From: Hymenobacter armeniacus
GTDB taxonomy: Bacteria > Bacteroidota > Bacteroidia > Cytophagales > Hymenobacteraceae
Direction: 5' to 3'
Length of the DNA: 64,000 nt
NCBI RefSeq assembly: GCF_014699055.1
Contig: NZ_JACXAC010000003.1
Coordinates: 372,001-436,000 of the forward strand
Under the pieces are notes generated by a model that was not told where the DNA came from, searched no databases, and worked only from the letters and a program-made list of their open reading frames with translations. The position numbers were made by a program, and so were the translations under genes. Shown in pieces: positions 7,886 to 16,323 of this stretch. Numbering within the stretch: the first letter of the stretch is position 1; the number at the start of each line of letters is the position of its first letter.

Positions 7886-9628
7886 ATGATGCTACTTGCT
7901 GAACCCACTGCCGAGTCGGCCACCGATACCAGCCGGCCTCCGCGGGGCTATTTGCCCGAAGACTTCACCGTCACGGATTGGGCGGCCATCGAGCCGTTCT
8001 TTCAGGAATTGCAGCACCGGCCCATCTACACGGCCACCGAGCTGGAGCGCTGGCTGCTTGACCGCTCCGAGCTGGAAGCCGTGCTGAGCGAGGACCTGGC
8101 CTGGCGCTACATCCGCATGACCTGCGACACCCAGGACCCCACCCGTGCCGAAGCCTTCCAGTATTTTGTGAACGAAGTGGAGCCCCAGGTGGCGCCCTTC
8201 GACCATGCCCTCAACGAGAAGATGTTGGCCTCGGAGCACCTGGCCGGCCTCGACGAGCGGCGCTACGGGGTGTTTCTGCGCTCGGTGCGCCGGGCGTCGG
8301 AGATTTATCGGGCCGAAAACATTCCGCTGAAAACGGAAATCAGCACCAAGCAGCAGCAGTACGCCGCCACGGTGGGCGCCATGAACGTGACCCTCGACGG
8401 CCAGGAGCTGACCCTGCCCCAGGCCGCCGACCGCCTCAAGAACCCCGACCGGGCCGTGCGCGAAACCGCCTGGCGCGCCATTCAGGCCCGCCGCCTGCAG
8501 GACGCCCAGCCGCTCGACCAGCTTTTCACCGAGCTCATCGGCCTGCGCAACCAGGTGGCCCTCAACGCCGGCTTTGCCAACTTCCGAGACTACATGTTTG
8601 CTGCCCTGGGCCGCTTCGACTACACGCCGCAGGACTGTTTCAACTTCCACGCGGCCATCCGCGAAACGGTGGTGCCGCTCATCGACGACTTCGACCTGGA
8701 GCGCCGCCAAGACCTGAACCTGCCCTCGTTGCGCCCCTGGGACCTCGACGTGGACCCCAGCGGCCAGCCGCCGCTGCGCCCCTTCGGCACGGGCGAAGAG
8801 CTGCTGGAAAAAACCATCACCGTCTTCCAGAACCTCGATTCTTACCTTGGCGACTGCCTGCGCACCATGCGCCAGATGGGCCACCTCGACCTGGAAAGCC
8901 GCAAAGGCAAAGCCCCCGGCGGTTACAATTACCCGCTGGACGAAACCGGCGTGCCCTTCATCTTCATGAACGCCACCAGCTCCCTGCGCGACGTGGTGAC
9001 CATGCTGCACGAAGGCGGCCATGCCGTACACAGCTTCCTCACGCGTGGCCTGCCGCTGGGCGCCGACAAGCACCCGCCGTCCGAAGTGGCCGAGCTGGCC
9101 TCGATGAGCATGGAGCTGATGAGCATGGACCAGTGGCACGTGTTCTTCCCCGATGCGGAAGACCTGCGCCGCGCCAAGAAAACGCACCTCGAAAGCGTGC
9201 TCGAAACCTTCCCGTGGGTGGCCACCATCGATAAGTTTCAGCACTGGGTGTACGAAAACCCCACCCACACCGAAACCGAGCGCCACGCCCGCTGGGTGCA
9301 GATTTTCGACGAGTTCAACCAGCGCACTGTCGACTGGACCGGGCTTGAAACGTTCAAGCCCTACCTGTGGCAGAAGCAGCTGCACCTCTACGAAGTGCCC
9401 TTCTACTACATCGAGTACGCCATGGCCCAGCTTGGCGCCATTGCCGTGTGGCGCAACTTCCGCCAAAACCCCGCCGAGGGCCTGGCCGCCTACAAGCGTG
9501 CGCTGGCCCTGGGCTACACCGCGCCCATTGGCCAGATTTACGCCGCGGCCGGCATTCGCTTCGATTTCAGCACCGAGTACCTGCGCACCCTAGCCGACTT
9601 CGTGCGCGAAGAAATGGCCGCGCTTTAG
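7886..9628 (+). CDS. M3-family oligoendopeptidase
   Basis: 580 residues, in the range of PepF/oligoendopeptidase F. The zinc site is H375-E376-G-G-H379 within 'MLHEGGHAVHSF', with the downstream Glu ligand in 'EVAELASMSMELMS'. Other family marks are 'GLRNQVALNAGFANFRDYMF' and 'PLDETGVPFIFMNATSS'. No signal peptide is visible, so it should cut short peptides in the cytoplasm. A near-consensus -7 box (TATACTTG, 7873-7880) lies only 5 bases before the ATG, which would make the message leaderless or nearly so. The gene ends just before a perfect 22-bp-stem terminator. Confidence 0.93.
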   Translation: MMLLAEPTAESATDTSRPPRGYLPEDFTVTDWAAIEPFFQELQHRPIYTATELERWLLDRSELEAVLSEDLAWRYIRMTCDTQDPTRAEAFQYFVNEVEPQVAPFDHALNEKMLASEHLAGLDERRYGVFLRSVRRASEIYRAENIPLKTEISTKQQQYAATVGAMNVTLDGQELTLPQAADRLKNPDRAVRETAWRAIQARRLQDAQPLDQLFTELIGLRNQVALNAGFANFRDYMFAALGRFDYTPQDCFNFHAAIRETVVPLIDDFDLERRQDLNLPSLRPWDLDVDPSGQPPLRPFGTGEELLEKTITVFQNLDSYLGDCLRTMRQMGHLDLESRKGKAPGGYNYPLDETGVPFIFMNATSSLRDVVTMLHEGGHAVHSFLTRGLPLGADKHPPSEVAELASMSMELMSMDQWHVFFPDAEDLRRAKKTHLESVLETFPWVATIDKFQHWVYENPTHTETERHARWVQIFDEFNQRTVDWTGLETFKPYLWQKQLHLYEVPFYYIEYAMAQLGAIAVWRNFRQNPAEGLAAYKRALALGYTAPIGQIYAAAGIRFDFSTEYLRTLADFVREEMAAL

Positions 9629-9650
9629 TATCCGGCTGCTCCAACTAAGC

Positions 9651-9696
9651 GGCACTAAAAAAGGGCTGGCACTTGTGCCAGCCCTTTTTTAGTGCC
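9651..9696. terminator. Long perfect bidirectional terminator
   Basis: Perfect 22-bp inverted repeat (9651-9672 / 9675-9696) with a two-base loop; A- and T-runs lie inside the stem. It separates the M3 peptidase from the converging small lipoprotein. Confidence 0.9.
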
Positions 9697-9708
9697 GTGA
9701 GCGTAACC

Positions 9709-9873
9709 CTACGAGTTGCCGCCCGGCTTGGTGCCCGACGACGTCTGGGTGCTGCCGCATTTGTTTTTGGGGCGTGGGTCGCAGTCTTTGCGGTGCTCGC
9801 AGGCCGACAAGGCGAGGCAACCGAGCAGCAGGGCCGGCAAGAGCCGACGCAAGAGCGTAGAAGTGTAAGGCAT
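9709..9873 (-). CDS. Small lipoprotein, 54 aa
   Basis: A short frame from the ATG at 9873 to the stop at 9709-9711. It has a textbook lipoprotein leader: 'MPYTSTLLRRLLPALLLG' with arginines, then a hydrophobic run and the lipobox 'LSAC' ending at Cys25. The mature part is only about 30 residues, basic and Cys-containing ('EHRKDCDPRPKNKCG'), ending in a Ser/Gly/Thr tail. Function unknown. The strong leader and its place directly before a good terminator support it as a real gene. It lies 144 bases downstream of another small lipoprotein on the same strand. Confidence 0.6.
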   Translation of the reverse strand: MPYTSTLLRRLLPALLLGCLALSACEHRKDCDPRPKNKCGSTQTSSGTKPGGNS

Positions 9874-10017
9874 GGCGTGCGGGGGTAAAGCGTTGCGAAT
9901 ACGTGATTGAGTCTTAAAGATAGGGAAAAATGACTGTCTTGATACTCATTTGCTCAACAGCCTTTCACAACCCTATCCAAACCCCACTCAATGCGGTGCC
10001 CGCCGTTCGGACCGTCC

Positions 10018-10377
10018 TTAATTGGCGCTTTGAATGCAGGTGATTTCGGCGGGCTGACCCACCAAGCAAATGCTGGCGCTGCCCGAGGGCACATACCCGA
10101 TAATGACGTGCTGGCCGTTGGCAGAGGGGAAGGAAGTCCAAGCCGTGCCGCGGGGCTCCAGGCGCTTGCCGTTGGCCAGCTCCAGCACCTTGCCGCAACC
10201 GTCGAGGCCGGAGAGGTCGCGCACGGTGGCCGGCGTGTCGCAAGCGCCAGGGAATCCGTAGCAGACAACGATTCTATCATCGGGCTCGGTGTCATCCTTT
10301 TTGCAGTTGGTGAGCAAAACGACGCCGAGTAAGGCCACACGCCAGGTGCGGCGCGCAAAAGAAAAGGAGCGGGCCAT
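10018..10377 (-). CDS. Small lipoprotein with cysteine pairs
   Basis: 119 residues from the ATG at 10377; a Met nine codons upstream is possible but would weaken the leader. Leader 'MARSFSFARRTWRVALLG' is followed by a lipobox-like 'LLTNCKKDD'. The mature domain has several cysteines ('VCYGFPGACDT', 'DGCGKVLELANG', 'ASICLV', 'ITCIQ'), suggesting disulfides in the periplasm or on the outer membrane. The pattern 'LDGCGKVLEL.NG..LEP' occurs in small uncharacterised Bacteroidota lipoproteins. No function can be given. It is 84 bases downstream of another lipoprotein gene on the same strand. Confidence 0.7.
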   Translation of the reverse strand: MARSFSFARRTWRVALLGVVLLTNCKKDDTEPDDRIVVCYGFPGACDTPATVRDLSGLDGCGKVLELANGKRLEPRGTAWTSFPSANGQHVIIGYVPSGSASICLVGQPAEITCIQSAN

Positions 10378-10461
10378 GAGCAGATAATTCAGGTTCGGGG
10401 GCATGACCGGTCTGGAGGCTGCCGGGTTGCACGGGCTCTGAATGTAGCGGGGCCGGTTTCC

Positions 10462-11079
10462 TTACTTTGCTCCGATGGTGAAAAAGGGCAGGGGCTTGAG
10501 GGCGGCGTATTTGCCGCCCAGCGACTGCAGCTCGGCCAGATGCAGGCGCAGGTAGTCGTTGTATTGGTGCACGGCGTGGTCGTACTGCACGCGGAAAGCC
10601 ACCACGCCGGCATCGAGCTGCTGGATGCCTTCCACGAAGTTGCGGGCGTTTTCGGTGGGCGCCTGGCCGTTGGGGGCAGCCACGGGGTACAGGGCCGTCA
10701 GCAGCGAGTCCTGGGCGTTGTCGTAGCGGTCGATGAGGTCGGAGCTGGCCATGGTCTCCTGGTTGTAGCGAATGGCCTTGAGGCGGTTGTTGGCACGCTC
10801 CAAGCCTTGCAGCTGGGCGGGAGTGGTGCCGGGCTGGTTTTTGAGCTCGCGCAGAAGCAGCCGCGTCACGCCGATTTTCTGGTCGTCGCTTTCGGTCATA
10901 TTGCGCCACTTCAGCGCCACCGAGTCCTGCAACACGTCGAACTGGGTTTTCACCGCCGCTGCCGAGGCGGGGTTGAGCACGGTTTTGGCACCGTCGCGCT
11001 TGCACGACGCCGCACAGGCCGCCACCAGCAGCGAGGCAAAGAGAAATGATTTCAGCGGCGAAACAAACGGGAAAGCCAT
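10462..11079 (-). CDS. Hypothetical lipoprotein, helical
   Basis: 205 residues. A leader with hydrophobic core 'SFLFASLLVAACAASC' places lipidation at one of the cysteines near residue 26. The mature part looks alpha-helical: long amphipathic stretches 'LLLRELKNQPGTTPAQLQGL', 'NNRLKAIRYNQETM' and 'YDNAQDSLLTALYPV', without catalytic motifs. This resembles four-helix extracytoplasmic proteins of unknown role. It starts a run of three small lipoprotein genes on the minus strand (10462, 10018, 9709). About 150 bases with no feature I can name separate it from the TetR gene. Confidence 0.65.
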   Translation of the reverse strand: MAFPFVSPLKSFLFASLLVAACAASCKRDGAKTVLNPASAAAVKTQFDVLQDSVALKWRNMTESDDQKIGVTRLLLRELKNQPGTTPAQLQGLERANNRLKAIRYNQETMASSDLIDRYDNAQDSLLTALYPVAAPNGQAPTENARNFVEGIQQLDAGVVAFRVQYDHAVHQYNDYLRLHLAELQSLGGKYAALKPLPFFTIGAK

Positions 11080-11230
11080 ACGGGTCGGTCAATGAAAGCT
11101 AGGAGAGGCCAAAGCTACGCCAGCCTCTTGGTGGAACGGGAATGCAAACGGTCTTCTTCAACCGCGTAGCGCCAACGTCGGTTTCCTACGCGTTATTGCG
11201 GGGCCCGCCCGGCGCTTGTGTGCTGGTCTT

Positions 11231-11830
11231 TTAGGCCTGCGGTGTCCGCAGCAGGCCGCTGAGCAGCTGCTCGGCCAGGCGGTGCGCAATTTCATCGGGC
11301 GAGAGCTTGCCATCGGGCCGGTACCAGGAAGGCAGCCAGTTCAGGCTGGCCAGTAGGGTGAGGGCGGCAAAGGCAGCATCGGGGGTGTGCAGCTCGCCGG
11401 TGCTCACGCCCTTCGCAATGAGCTCGCGAAAAGCGGCCTCGTACCGGTCGCGCAGGGCCAGAAATTCGCCCCGCGCCGGCTCGCTGAGGTGGCGCCACTC
11501 GTGCAGGAACACGGCCGAGGCGGCGCTGTCGTCGGTGAGCACGCGCACGTGCGCCTCAATGGCCTGCCGCAGCCGGGTGGCCACGGGCTTGGCGTCGTCG
11601 AAGGTGGCGGTGGCAAAGCCCGTAAAAAAGCTTTCGGCCAAGCCAAAGCAGACCCGGTGCAAAATTTCTTCCTTGGATTTGATGTGCGAATACAGGCTGC
11701 CGGCCTCCAGCCCAAGGGCGGTGGCCAGCTCGCGCATGCTGGTGGCGGCAAAGCCGCGCGACCGAAACAAGGCCGTAGCGGTGCGGTCGATTTGGGCCTT
11801 GCGGGGCCGAATAGGGGGAGCAGTCGACAT
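11231..11830 (-). CDS. TetR-family transcriptional regulator
   Basis: 199 residues. The N-terminal HTH is clear: 'IDRTATALFRSRGFAATSMRELATALGLEAGSLYSHIKSKEEIL' spans about residues 14-57 (quoted here in part only for its features: the helix-turn-helix Gly in LGLEAGSLYSHI and the typical KEEIL end). The C-terminal helical domain (60-199) resembles the TetR_C group found with acyl-CoA metabolism regulators such as KstR2/FadR-like proteins, but the ligand cannot be read. No fatty-acid genes flank it. It is monocistronic, with no operator-like palindrome that I can defend. Confidence 0.88.
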   Translation of the reverse strand: MSTAPPIRPRKAQIDRTATALFRSRGFAATSMRELATALGLEAGSLYSHIKSKEEILHRVCFGLAESFFTGFATATFDDAKPVATRLRQAIEAHVRVLTDDSAASAVFLHEWRHLSEPARGEFLALRDRYEAAFRELIAKGVSTGELHTPDAAFAALTLLASLNWLPSWYRPDGKLSPDEIAHRLAEQLLSGLLRTPQA

Positions 11831-12008
11831 GGGTGGGAGGGGGAGTAGGGGTAAAGATAGGCCGGTTGACGGCCGTTAAGAGCCCCGAGCGGCTAAAAAA
11901 AAGCCGCCCGAAGGCCGCCGTCGCCAGGCACCTCGCCGGGCCAATGCGCCCGCTCTTACCATTTCGTTACCTTCGACGCCGCCCGCCAACTAAACCGCTC
12001 GGCACGCG

Positions 12009-12016
12009 TATCTTTG
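12009..12016 (+). promoter_or_regulatory. Candidate -7 box TATCTTTG for the lamin-tail protein gene
   Basis: Perfect TAnnTTTG match, 33 bases before the ATG at 12050; no clear -33 TTG. Confidence 0.5.
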
Positions 12017-12049
12017 CCGTTGCACTGACTTTCCCCAACTTACTGTTTT

Positions 12050-13216
12050 ATGAACAAGCACTACTTATTGCTGTCGGCCTGCCTGCTGTTTTCGGGCGCT
12101 GCCCACGCGCAGGGCACCGAGCTCTTCTTCTCCGAATACGACGAAGGAGCGCACCAGTCGAACGTAAGCTACGGCGGCGCCACGCCCTCCTCGGGCAATG
12201 AGCGGGCGCTGGAGATTTACAACCCCACCACCAGCGTCGTCAATTTGAACCCGTACTCGGTGCGGCGCTACAGCAACGGCAGCACGTCTGTCTTCCAGGA
12301 AGAGGCCTTGTTCCGGAGCAACCAGCAGCACGTGGCCGTGGGCAACAACACCATGAACCCGCGTAGCGCCTTCGTGATTGCCTGTGGCCAGGCCACGCTG
12401 CCCTCCATCGTGAGCGCGGCCAACCAGTTTTGCGCCGACTACGCGCTGACCCCGGCTGCCACGAACAAGGTAATCGTGGGCGGCGGCCCCATCTATTTCA
12501 GCGGCGACGACGCCATGGCGCTGGTGCGCTACCCCAGCGGCACGGCCGGCGTGGGCCCGGGCGTTATTGTTGACCTGATTGGCGTGATTGGCGAGCAGCC
12601 CCTGCTGGCTGCCGGCGGCACTGGCGGCAACTGGAGCGGCACCAACCCCATCGACGGCACCGGCGCCAACGCTGTGTACGTGGCTTCGGCCAACCAAAGC
12701 ATCGTGCGTCGCCCGTCGGTTTCGACCGGCTTGCGCGTGAACCCCGGCCCCCAGAACGTGCCCGGCAGCAACCCGCCCGTGCGCAGCACGGCCGCCGATG
12801 CCTACAACATCGCCACCGAATGGTCGGTGTATAGCTACGCTTTTCCTCCCGGCACCACGGGCAACGGCTCGGTGGGCGCGCAGCTTTACGACCAACTCGG
12901 CCAGCACATTGGCTACACTGGGCCTTTCGGCGCGTACCAGACCACCATCACCAGCACGCTGGCCAAGTTTGACGCCAACATCAGCGTGTACCCCAACCCA
13001 GCCCACGGCTTTGCTACGGTCGAAATCAAAGACGCCAAAGTAGGCGCCGTGACCGTGCTCAACAACCTCGGCCAGCGCATCTCGGCCCAGGCCAAAGGCG
13101 CCGGCCAAGAGAGCCTGAAGCTGGACGTATCGGCCCTGAAGCCCGGCCTGTACTTCGTGCAGATTGTGAGCGCCGATGGCCAAACCAAAATTTACAAAGA
13201 GCTGGTGGTGCAATAA
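12050..13216 (+). CDS. Exported lamin-tail-domain protein with type A T9SS sorting domain
   Basis: 388 residues. Signal peptide 'MNKHYLLLSACLLFSGAAHA' is followed by a lamin-tail domain: 'LFFSEYDEG' at the start, 'NERALEIYNPTTSVVNLNPY', 'VRRYSNGS' and later 'IVDLIGVIG' and 'IVRRPSV'. The last 80 residues form the Por-secretion C-terminal domain: 'ISVYPNPAHGFATVEI', 'GAVTVLNNLGQRI', 'ALKPGLYFVQIVSADGQ', 'KIYKELVVQ'. It should cross the outer membrane by type IX secretion and be attached to or released from the surface. Lamin-tail domains in such proteins often accompany nucleases or adhesins; here no catalytic domain is seen. A terminator follows. Confidence 0.88.
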   Translation: MNKHYLLLSACLLFSGAAHAQGTELFFSEYDEGAHQSNVSYGGATPSSGNERALEIYNPTTSVVNLNPYSVRRYSNGSTSVFQEEALFRSNQQHVAVGNNTMNPRSAFVIACGQATLPSIVSAANQFCADYALTPAATNKVIVGGGPIYFSGDDAMALVRYPSGTAGVGPGVIVDLIGVIGEQPLLAAGGTGGNWSGTNPIDGTGANAVYVASANQSIVRRPSVSTGLRVNPGPQNVPGSNPPVRSTAADAYNIATEWSVYSYAFPPGTTGNGSVGAQLYDQLGQHIGYTGPFGAYQTTITSTLAKFDANISVYPNPAHGFATVEIKDAKVGAVTVLNNLGQRISAQAKGAGQESLKLDVSALKPGLYFVQIVSADGQTKIYKELVVQ

Positions 13217-13241
13217 ATCGCCCCAGTTTAACGCAGGAAAA

Positions 13242-13268
13242 GGAGGGAAGCAATTCCCTCCTTTTTTT
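13242..13268 (+). terminator. Rho-independent terminator
   Basis: 8-bp GC-rich stem (13242-13249 / 13254-13261), GCAA loop, followed by a T-run; ends the lamin-tail gene. Confidence 0.9.
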
Positions 13269-13275
13269 GTGGGCG

Positions 13276-13283
13276 TACTTTTG
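13276..13283 (+). promoter_or_regulatory. Candidate -7 box TACTTTTG upstream of thiL
   Basis: Perfect TAnnTTTG match directly after the preceding terminator, 108 bases before the thiL ATG. Confidence 0.4.
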
Positions 13284-13391
13284 CGGAGCAGCAGGTAGTT
13301 GTTGGCGGTCGGGTGTCACGCGGCTCCATTGGCGAAATAAACTCGCTACAAATACCAAACAGCTGATAACGAACCTTTGCTATCCAAATAC

Positions 13392-14423
13392 ATGGCTGAT
13401 AACCTCACGCCCCTCAACGCCATTGGCGAATTTGCCCTCATCCGCCGCCTGCAGGCCGGCCTCAGCCAGCGCCAGCCCGGCACGGTGCTGGGCATCGGCG
13501 ACGACGCGGCCATCATCCGGCCCACCGCGGGCCACGACCTGGTGATGACCACCGATTTGCTGGTCGAAGGCATTCACTTCGACCTGTCGTTTTGCCCCCT
13601 GCGGCACCTGGGCTACAAGGCCGTGGCCGTAAACGTGTCGGACGTGGCGGCCATGAACGCCCTGCCCACGCAGCTGGTGGTGGCCCTCTCGGTGGGCCCG
13701 CGCTTCACGGTGGAGGCGGTGGAGGAGCTGTATGCCGGCATGCGCCTGGCCTGCGAGGCCTACAACGTGGACCTGGTGGGCGGCGACACCACCGCCAGCC
13801 GCGGCGGCCTCACCCTGGCCGTGACTGTGCTGGGCGAAGTCCCGGCCGGCCAGGCCGTGCGCCGCAGCGGCGGCCAGCCCACCGATTTGCTGTGCGTGAG
13901 CGGCGACCTGGGCGGCGCTTTCTTGGGCCTGCAGGTGCTGGAACGCGAAAAGCAGGCTTTTCTGGCCGACCCCGAAACTCAGCCCGAACTGGGCAACTAC
14001 GAGTACGTGGTGCAGCGCCAGCTGCGGCCCGAGGCGCGGCTCGATATTGTGCACGAGCTGCGCGAGCTGGGCATCCGGCCCACCAGCATGATTGACGTAT
14101 CCGACGGGCTGGCCTCCGAAGTGCTGCACTTGTGCGCCAGCAGCGGCACGGGCGCGCGGGTGTTCAGCGAGTTTCTGCCCTTGGCCAATCCCACGCTGGA
14201 AGCGGCCGCCGAATTCAACCTCGACCCCATCACCTGCGCCCTCAACGGCGGCGAGGACTACGAACTGCTGTTTACGGTGCCCGTGACCGACCACGAGAAA
14301 ATTAAAAATCACCCCGACATCACCATCCTCGGCCATCTCACCGATGCGGCCGACGGCGCCAATCTCATCACCAAAGCTGGTCAGCCGGTGCCCCTTAAGG
14401 CGCAGGGGTGGACCAGCTTTTAG
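13392..14423 (+). CDS. thiL: Thiamine-monophosphate kinase
   Basis: 343 residues from the ATG at 13392 ('MADNLTPLNAIGEFALIRRL'); an in-frame TTG at 13377 is less likely. It phosphorylates thiamine monophosphate to the active cofactor TPP. PurM-like ATP-binding fold. Motifs: 'GIGDDAAIIRP' (Mg/ATP), 'TTDLLVEGIHFDLSF', 'AVNVSDVAAMNALPTQLVVALSV', 'DLVGGDTTAS', 'MIDVSDGLASEVLHLC' and 'NGGEDYELLFTV'. These cover the known metal- and substrate-binding aspartates. No other thiamine gene is adjacent. Confidence 0.96.
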   Translation: MADNLTPLNAIGEFALIRRLQAGLSQRQPGTVLGIGDDAAIIRPTAGHDLVMTTDLLVEGIHFDLSFCPLRHLGYKAVAVNVSDVAAMNALPTQLVVALSVGPRFTVEAVEELYAGMRLACEAYNVDLVGGDTTASRGGLTLAVTVLGEVPAGQAVRRSGGQPTDLLCVSGDLGGAFLGLQVLEREKQAFLADPETQPELGNYEYVVQRQLRPEARLDIVHELRELGIRPTSMIDVSDGLASEVLHLCASSGTGARVFSEFLPLANPTLEAAAEFNLDPITCALNGGEDYELLFTVPVTDHEKIKNHPDITILGHLTDAADGANLITKAGQPVPLKAQGWTSF

Positions 14424-14563
14424 GCGATTGCCGGCCGGAGGAAATCAACCTTCTGGGGCCGTCAATCGTTAGGGGGCTGAGGTCGATATCCCGGAATGGC
14501 ACGCTAATTGTTTTTCCGCTTGATATCCGCCAGGATTTTTATTTAACTTTTCGTTCGATAGCC

Positions 14564-15088
14564 ATGAAAAAGCTTCCGTATTTCTTCGCTCTGATTATCC
14601 TGCTGAGCACCGTGTTCGGCTCGGCGCCTGCCAAAGCCCAGTGGAGCCCGCAAGCCAAAGGCGCCGTAATTGGCGGCTTGGGCGGTGCCGCCGCCGGTGC
14701 CATCATCAACAAGCGCAACCGGGCCGTGGGCGGCGTGGTGGGCGGCGTGGCCGGTGGTGCCATCGGCTACGGCGTAGGCAAGCACATTGATAACAAGCGC
14801 AAGGAGCGCGCCCGCATTGCCGCCGCTAACCGCGCCGCCGCTGCCCGCGAGGCCGCCTACCGCGCTGAGCTGCGCCGTGCCAACGCCCGCAACGAAAGCA
14901 AGACGGCCCTGGTGGCCACCAGCACCCAAACCACGGCCATGCCCGTGAACAGCCTCACCGCTTCGGCCGCTATGCCGGGCGCCATGAGCCAGCCGGGCGT
15001 ACCGGGCGCCTCCTACTTGCCCAACCCGCACTACGGCGACGCTTCCAAGCCGTACTCGACCGAAGAAATTCGTCGGAAAAGCTGGTAA
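14564..15088 (+). CDS. Exported glycine-zipper protein
   Basis: 174 residues from the ATG at 14564 ('MKKLPYFFALIILLSTVFGS'), which begins a normal signal peptide ending near 'APAKAQ'. Next is a glycine-zipper membrane hairpin of the YMGG/Gly-zipper type: 'GAVIGGLGGAAAGAIINK', then 'AVGGVVGGVAGGAIGYGVG'. After it come a Lys/Arg/Ala-rich helix ('KRKERARIAAANRAAAAREA') and a low-complexity tail. Such proteins sit in the envelope; a specific role is not known. The 140 bases between thiL and this start hold no gene. Confidence 0.75.
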   Translation: MKKLPYFFALIILLSTVFGSAPAKAQWSPQAKGAVIGGLGGAAAGAIINKRNRAVGGVVGGVAGGAIGYGVGKHIDNKRKERARIAAANRAAAAREAAYRAELRRANARNESKTALVATSTQTTAMPVNSLTASAAMPGAMSQPGVPGASYLPNPHYGDASKPYSTEEIRRKSW

Positions 15089-15111
15089 GCCCGCGCTTTG
15101 CGTAATATGTC

Positions 15112-15139
15112 AAACCCTGGGCGCCAACGCCCGGGGTTT
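15112..15139 (+). terminator. Probable terminator after the glycine-zipper gene
   Basis: 12-bp GC-rich stem with one G-T pair (15112-15123 / 15128-15139), loop CCAA; the T-run after it is short. Confidence 0.6.
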
Positions 15140-15201
15140 GCTACTTTTAGCCCGTGGGTGATGCCGCCCACCACATTTTCTTTCACCAACACCTTGGATG
15201 T

Positions 15202-15657
15202 ATGAAATCCTTTCTTTGCAGCTTGTTTGTAGCCGTCGCCCTGAGCTCGTGCTCCAAAACCGGCGACGCCGTGAACGTGCAAACCCTTGACCAGGACTTT
15301 ATCAGCGCCTGGAACAGCCGCGACACCGGCAAAATCACCGGCATGATGGCCGACGACGTGGCCTTTGTGCAGGGCAATGCCCACTGGAAGGGCAAAGACG
15401 AAGTGTCACAAAAATGGGTGAGCGCCACCGTCGCCACCATCAGCAACCTGAAAACCAGCGTGAGTAGCAGCGGCGTGGACGCCAACACGGCTTACGAAGC
15501 CGGCACCTTCTCGGTGGATGTGGCGCCCGCCGCCCCCGGCGAAGCCGCCGGTTTTGGCGAGGGCAATTATATCTTCCTCTGGAAAAAAGCCGCCGACAAT
15601 ACCTGGAAGCTGAGCTACGCGCAGCTGGAAGACTTGCCGGTGCAGCGTCGGAATTAG
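15202..15657 (+). CDS. NTF2-like (DUF4440/SnoaL-type) lipoprotein
   Basis: 151 residues from the ATG at 15202. Leader 'MKSFLCSLFVAVALSSCSK' has a lipobox ending at Cys17. The rest matches the cone-shaped NTF2-like fold: 'QDFISAWNSRDTGKITGMMA', 'DDVAFVQGN.HWKGKDEV', 'AGTFSVDV', 'NYIFLWKKAADNTWKLSYAQ'. Proteins of this class bind small ligands or have unknown roles; no catalytic residues are evident. An N-terminal lipid anchor is a common Bacteroidota variant. Confidence 0.8.
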   Translation: MKSFLCSLFVAVALSSCSKTGDAVNVQTLDQDFISAWNSRDTGKITGMMADDVAFVQGNAHWKGKDEVSQKWVSATVATISNLKTSVSSSGVDANTAYEAGTFSVDVAPAAPGEAAGFGEGNYIFLWKKAADNTWKLSYAQLEDLPVQRRN

Positions 15658-15680
15658 GAACTGGGATAACCCGAGAATCA

Positions 15681-15786
15681 GAACGTCATGCTGAGCGCAG
15701 TCGAAGTATCTCTACCGCGAGAGTAATCCAACCGAAAGGATTATTGCTGCGGTAGAGATGCTTCGACTGTGCTCAGCATGACGTTC
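15681..15786. repeat. Palindromic repeat, 38-bp arms (family 1)
   Basis: Arms 15681-15718 and 15749-15786 are inverted copies with two mismatches; the middle contains a further small hairpin (TAATCC / GGATTA, 15724-15743). The core 'GTCATGCTGAGC..GTCGAAG' is the kind of intergenic palindrome repeated across many Hymenobacter genomes (recalled, not checked). It sits between converging genes. Confidence 0.8.
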
Positions 15787-15808
15787 TTTTTAATTCTATT
15801 TTCCCGGT

Positions 15809-16183
15809 CTAATCCTCCGGATAAGGCACGAACACGAAATTGGTAAACTCCTCGTCCAGCACGAAGAGGCAGCAGAACTCGTTGGCATCCTTGTAGGTCG
15901 CTTGGAACGCCTCGATGCCCTCGGCGCTGACGATGCCTTGTTGCACGAACAGCTCCAGGTAGCTGGCGAAAACGTGCCACTCCAACTGCATTTCGTCGGC
16001 GTTCACGAGCAGGCCGCCGAGGGGCACTTCCTGCTTGGCAAACACGAAAATGGGGTATTGGCTGATGTCGCGCTTGCGAATCTGTGCCGAAGCTTCGCTC
16101 AGCGTGTCGGACACGGTGGCGAAATCCTTGGTGATGGTGCCGAGGTATTTGCCGTTGAGCTCGGGGGCGTTGAAGTAGTCCAT
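15809..16183 (-). CDS. Conserved hypothetical protein, 124 aa
   Basis: No signal peptide and no membrane helix. Acidic, with 'YPIFVFAKQEVPLGGLLVNADEMQLEWHVF' near the middle (features: two hydrophobic strands around a Gly-Gly turn) and a C-terminal 'CCLFVLDEEFTNFVFVPYPED'. It looks like a compact cytoplasmic alpha/beta protein. I do not recognise the family. It is bracketed by two different palindromic repeats, which suggests a one-gene transcription unit. Confidence 0.7.
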   Translation of the reverse strand: MDYFNAPELNGKYLGTITKDFATVSDTLSEASAQIRKRDISQYPIFVFAKQEVPLGGLLVNADEMQLEWHVFASYLELFVQQGIVSAEGIEAFQATYKDANEFCCLFVLDEEFTNFVFVPYPED

Positions 16184-16204
16184 GGGGGGGAATTTAGAAA
16201 CTGT

Positions 16205-16309
16205 CTGTCATCCTGAGCGCAGCGAAGGACCCTCTCACGCTGGCGTCGATTGAAATTACTGCAAATCGTTCGGGCGTGATAAGGTCCTTCGCTGCGCTCA
16301 GAATGACAG
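16205..16309. repeat. Palindromic repeat, 27-bp arms (family 2)
   Basis: Arms 16205-16231 and 16283-16309 are inverted copies with one mismatch (core 'GTCATCCTGAGCGCAGCGAAGGACC'-like, shortened here). A nested small hairpin lies inside (TCACGC / GCGTGA, 16235-16279). It sits between the orphan gene and rlmD. Confidence 0.8.
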
Positions 16310-16323
16310 TTTAAACAACGATT

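Noticed and set aside
7892..9466. 524-codon open frame antisense to the M3 peptidase
   Set aside because: It is a GC-rich shadow; its composition (Gly/His/Val/Ala-rich) and lack of motifs contrast with the perfect peptidase signature on the other strand.
10292..11092. 266-codon minus-strand frame overlapping two lipoprotein genes
   Set aside because: Arg/Pro/Ala-rich, out of frame with the two lipoproteins, which both have proper leaders.
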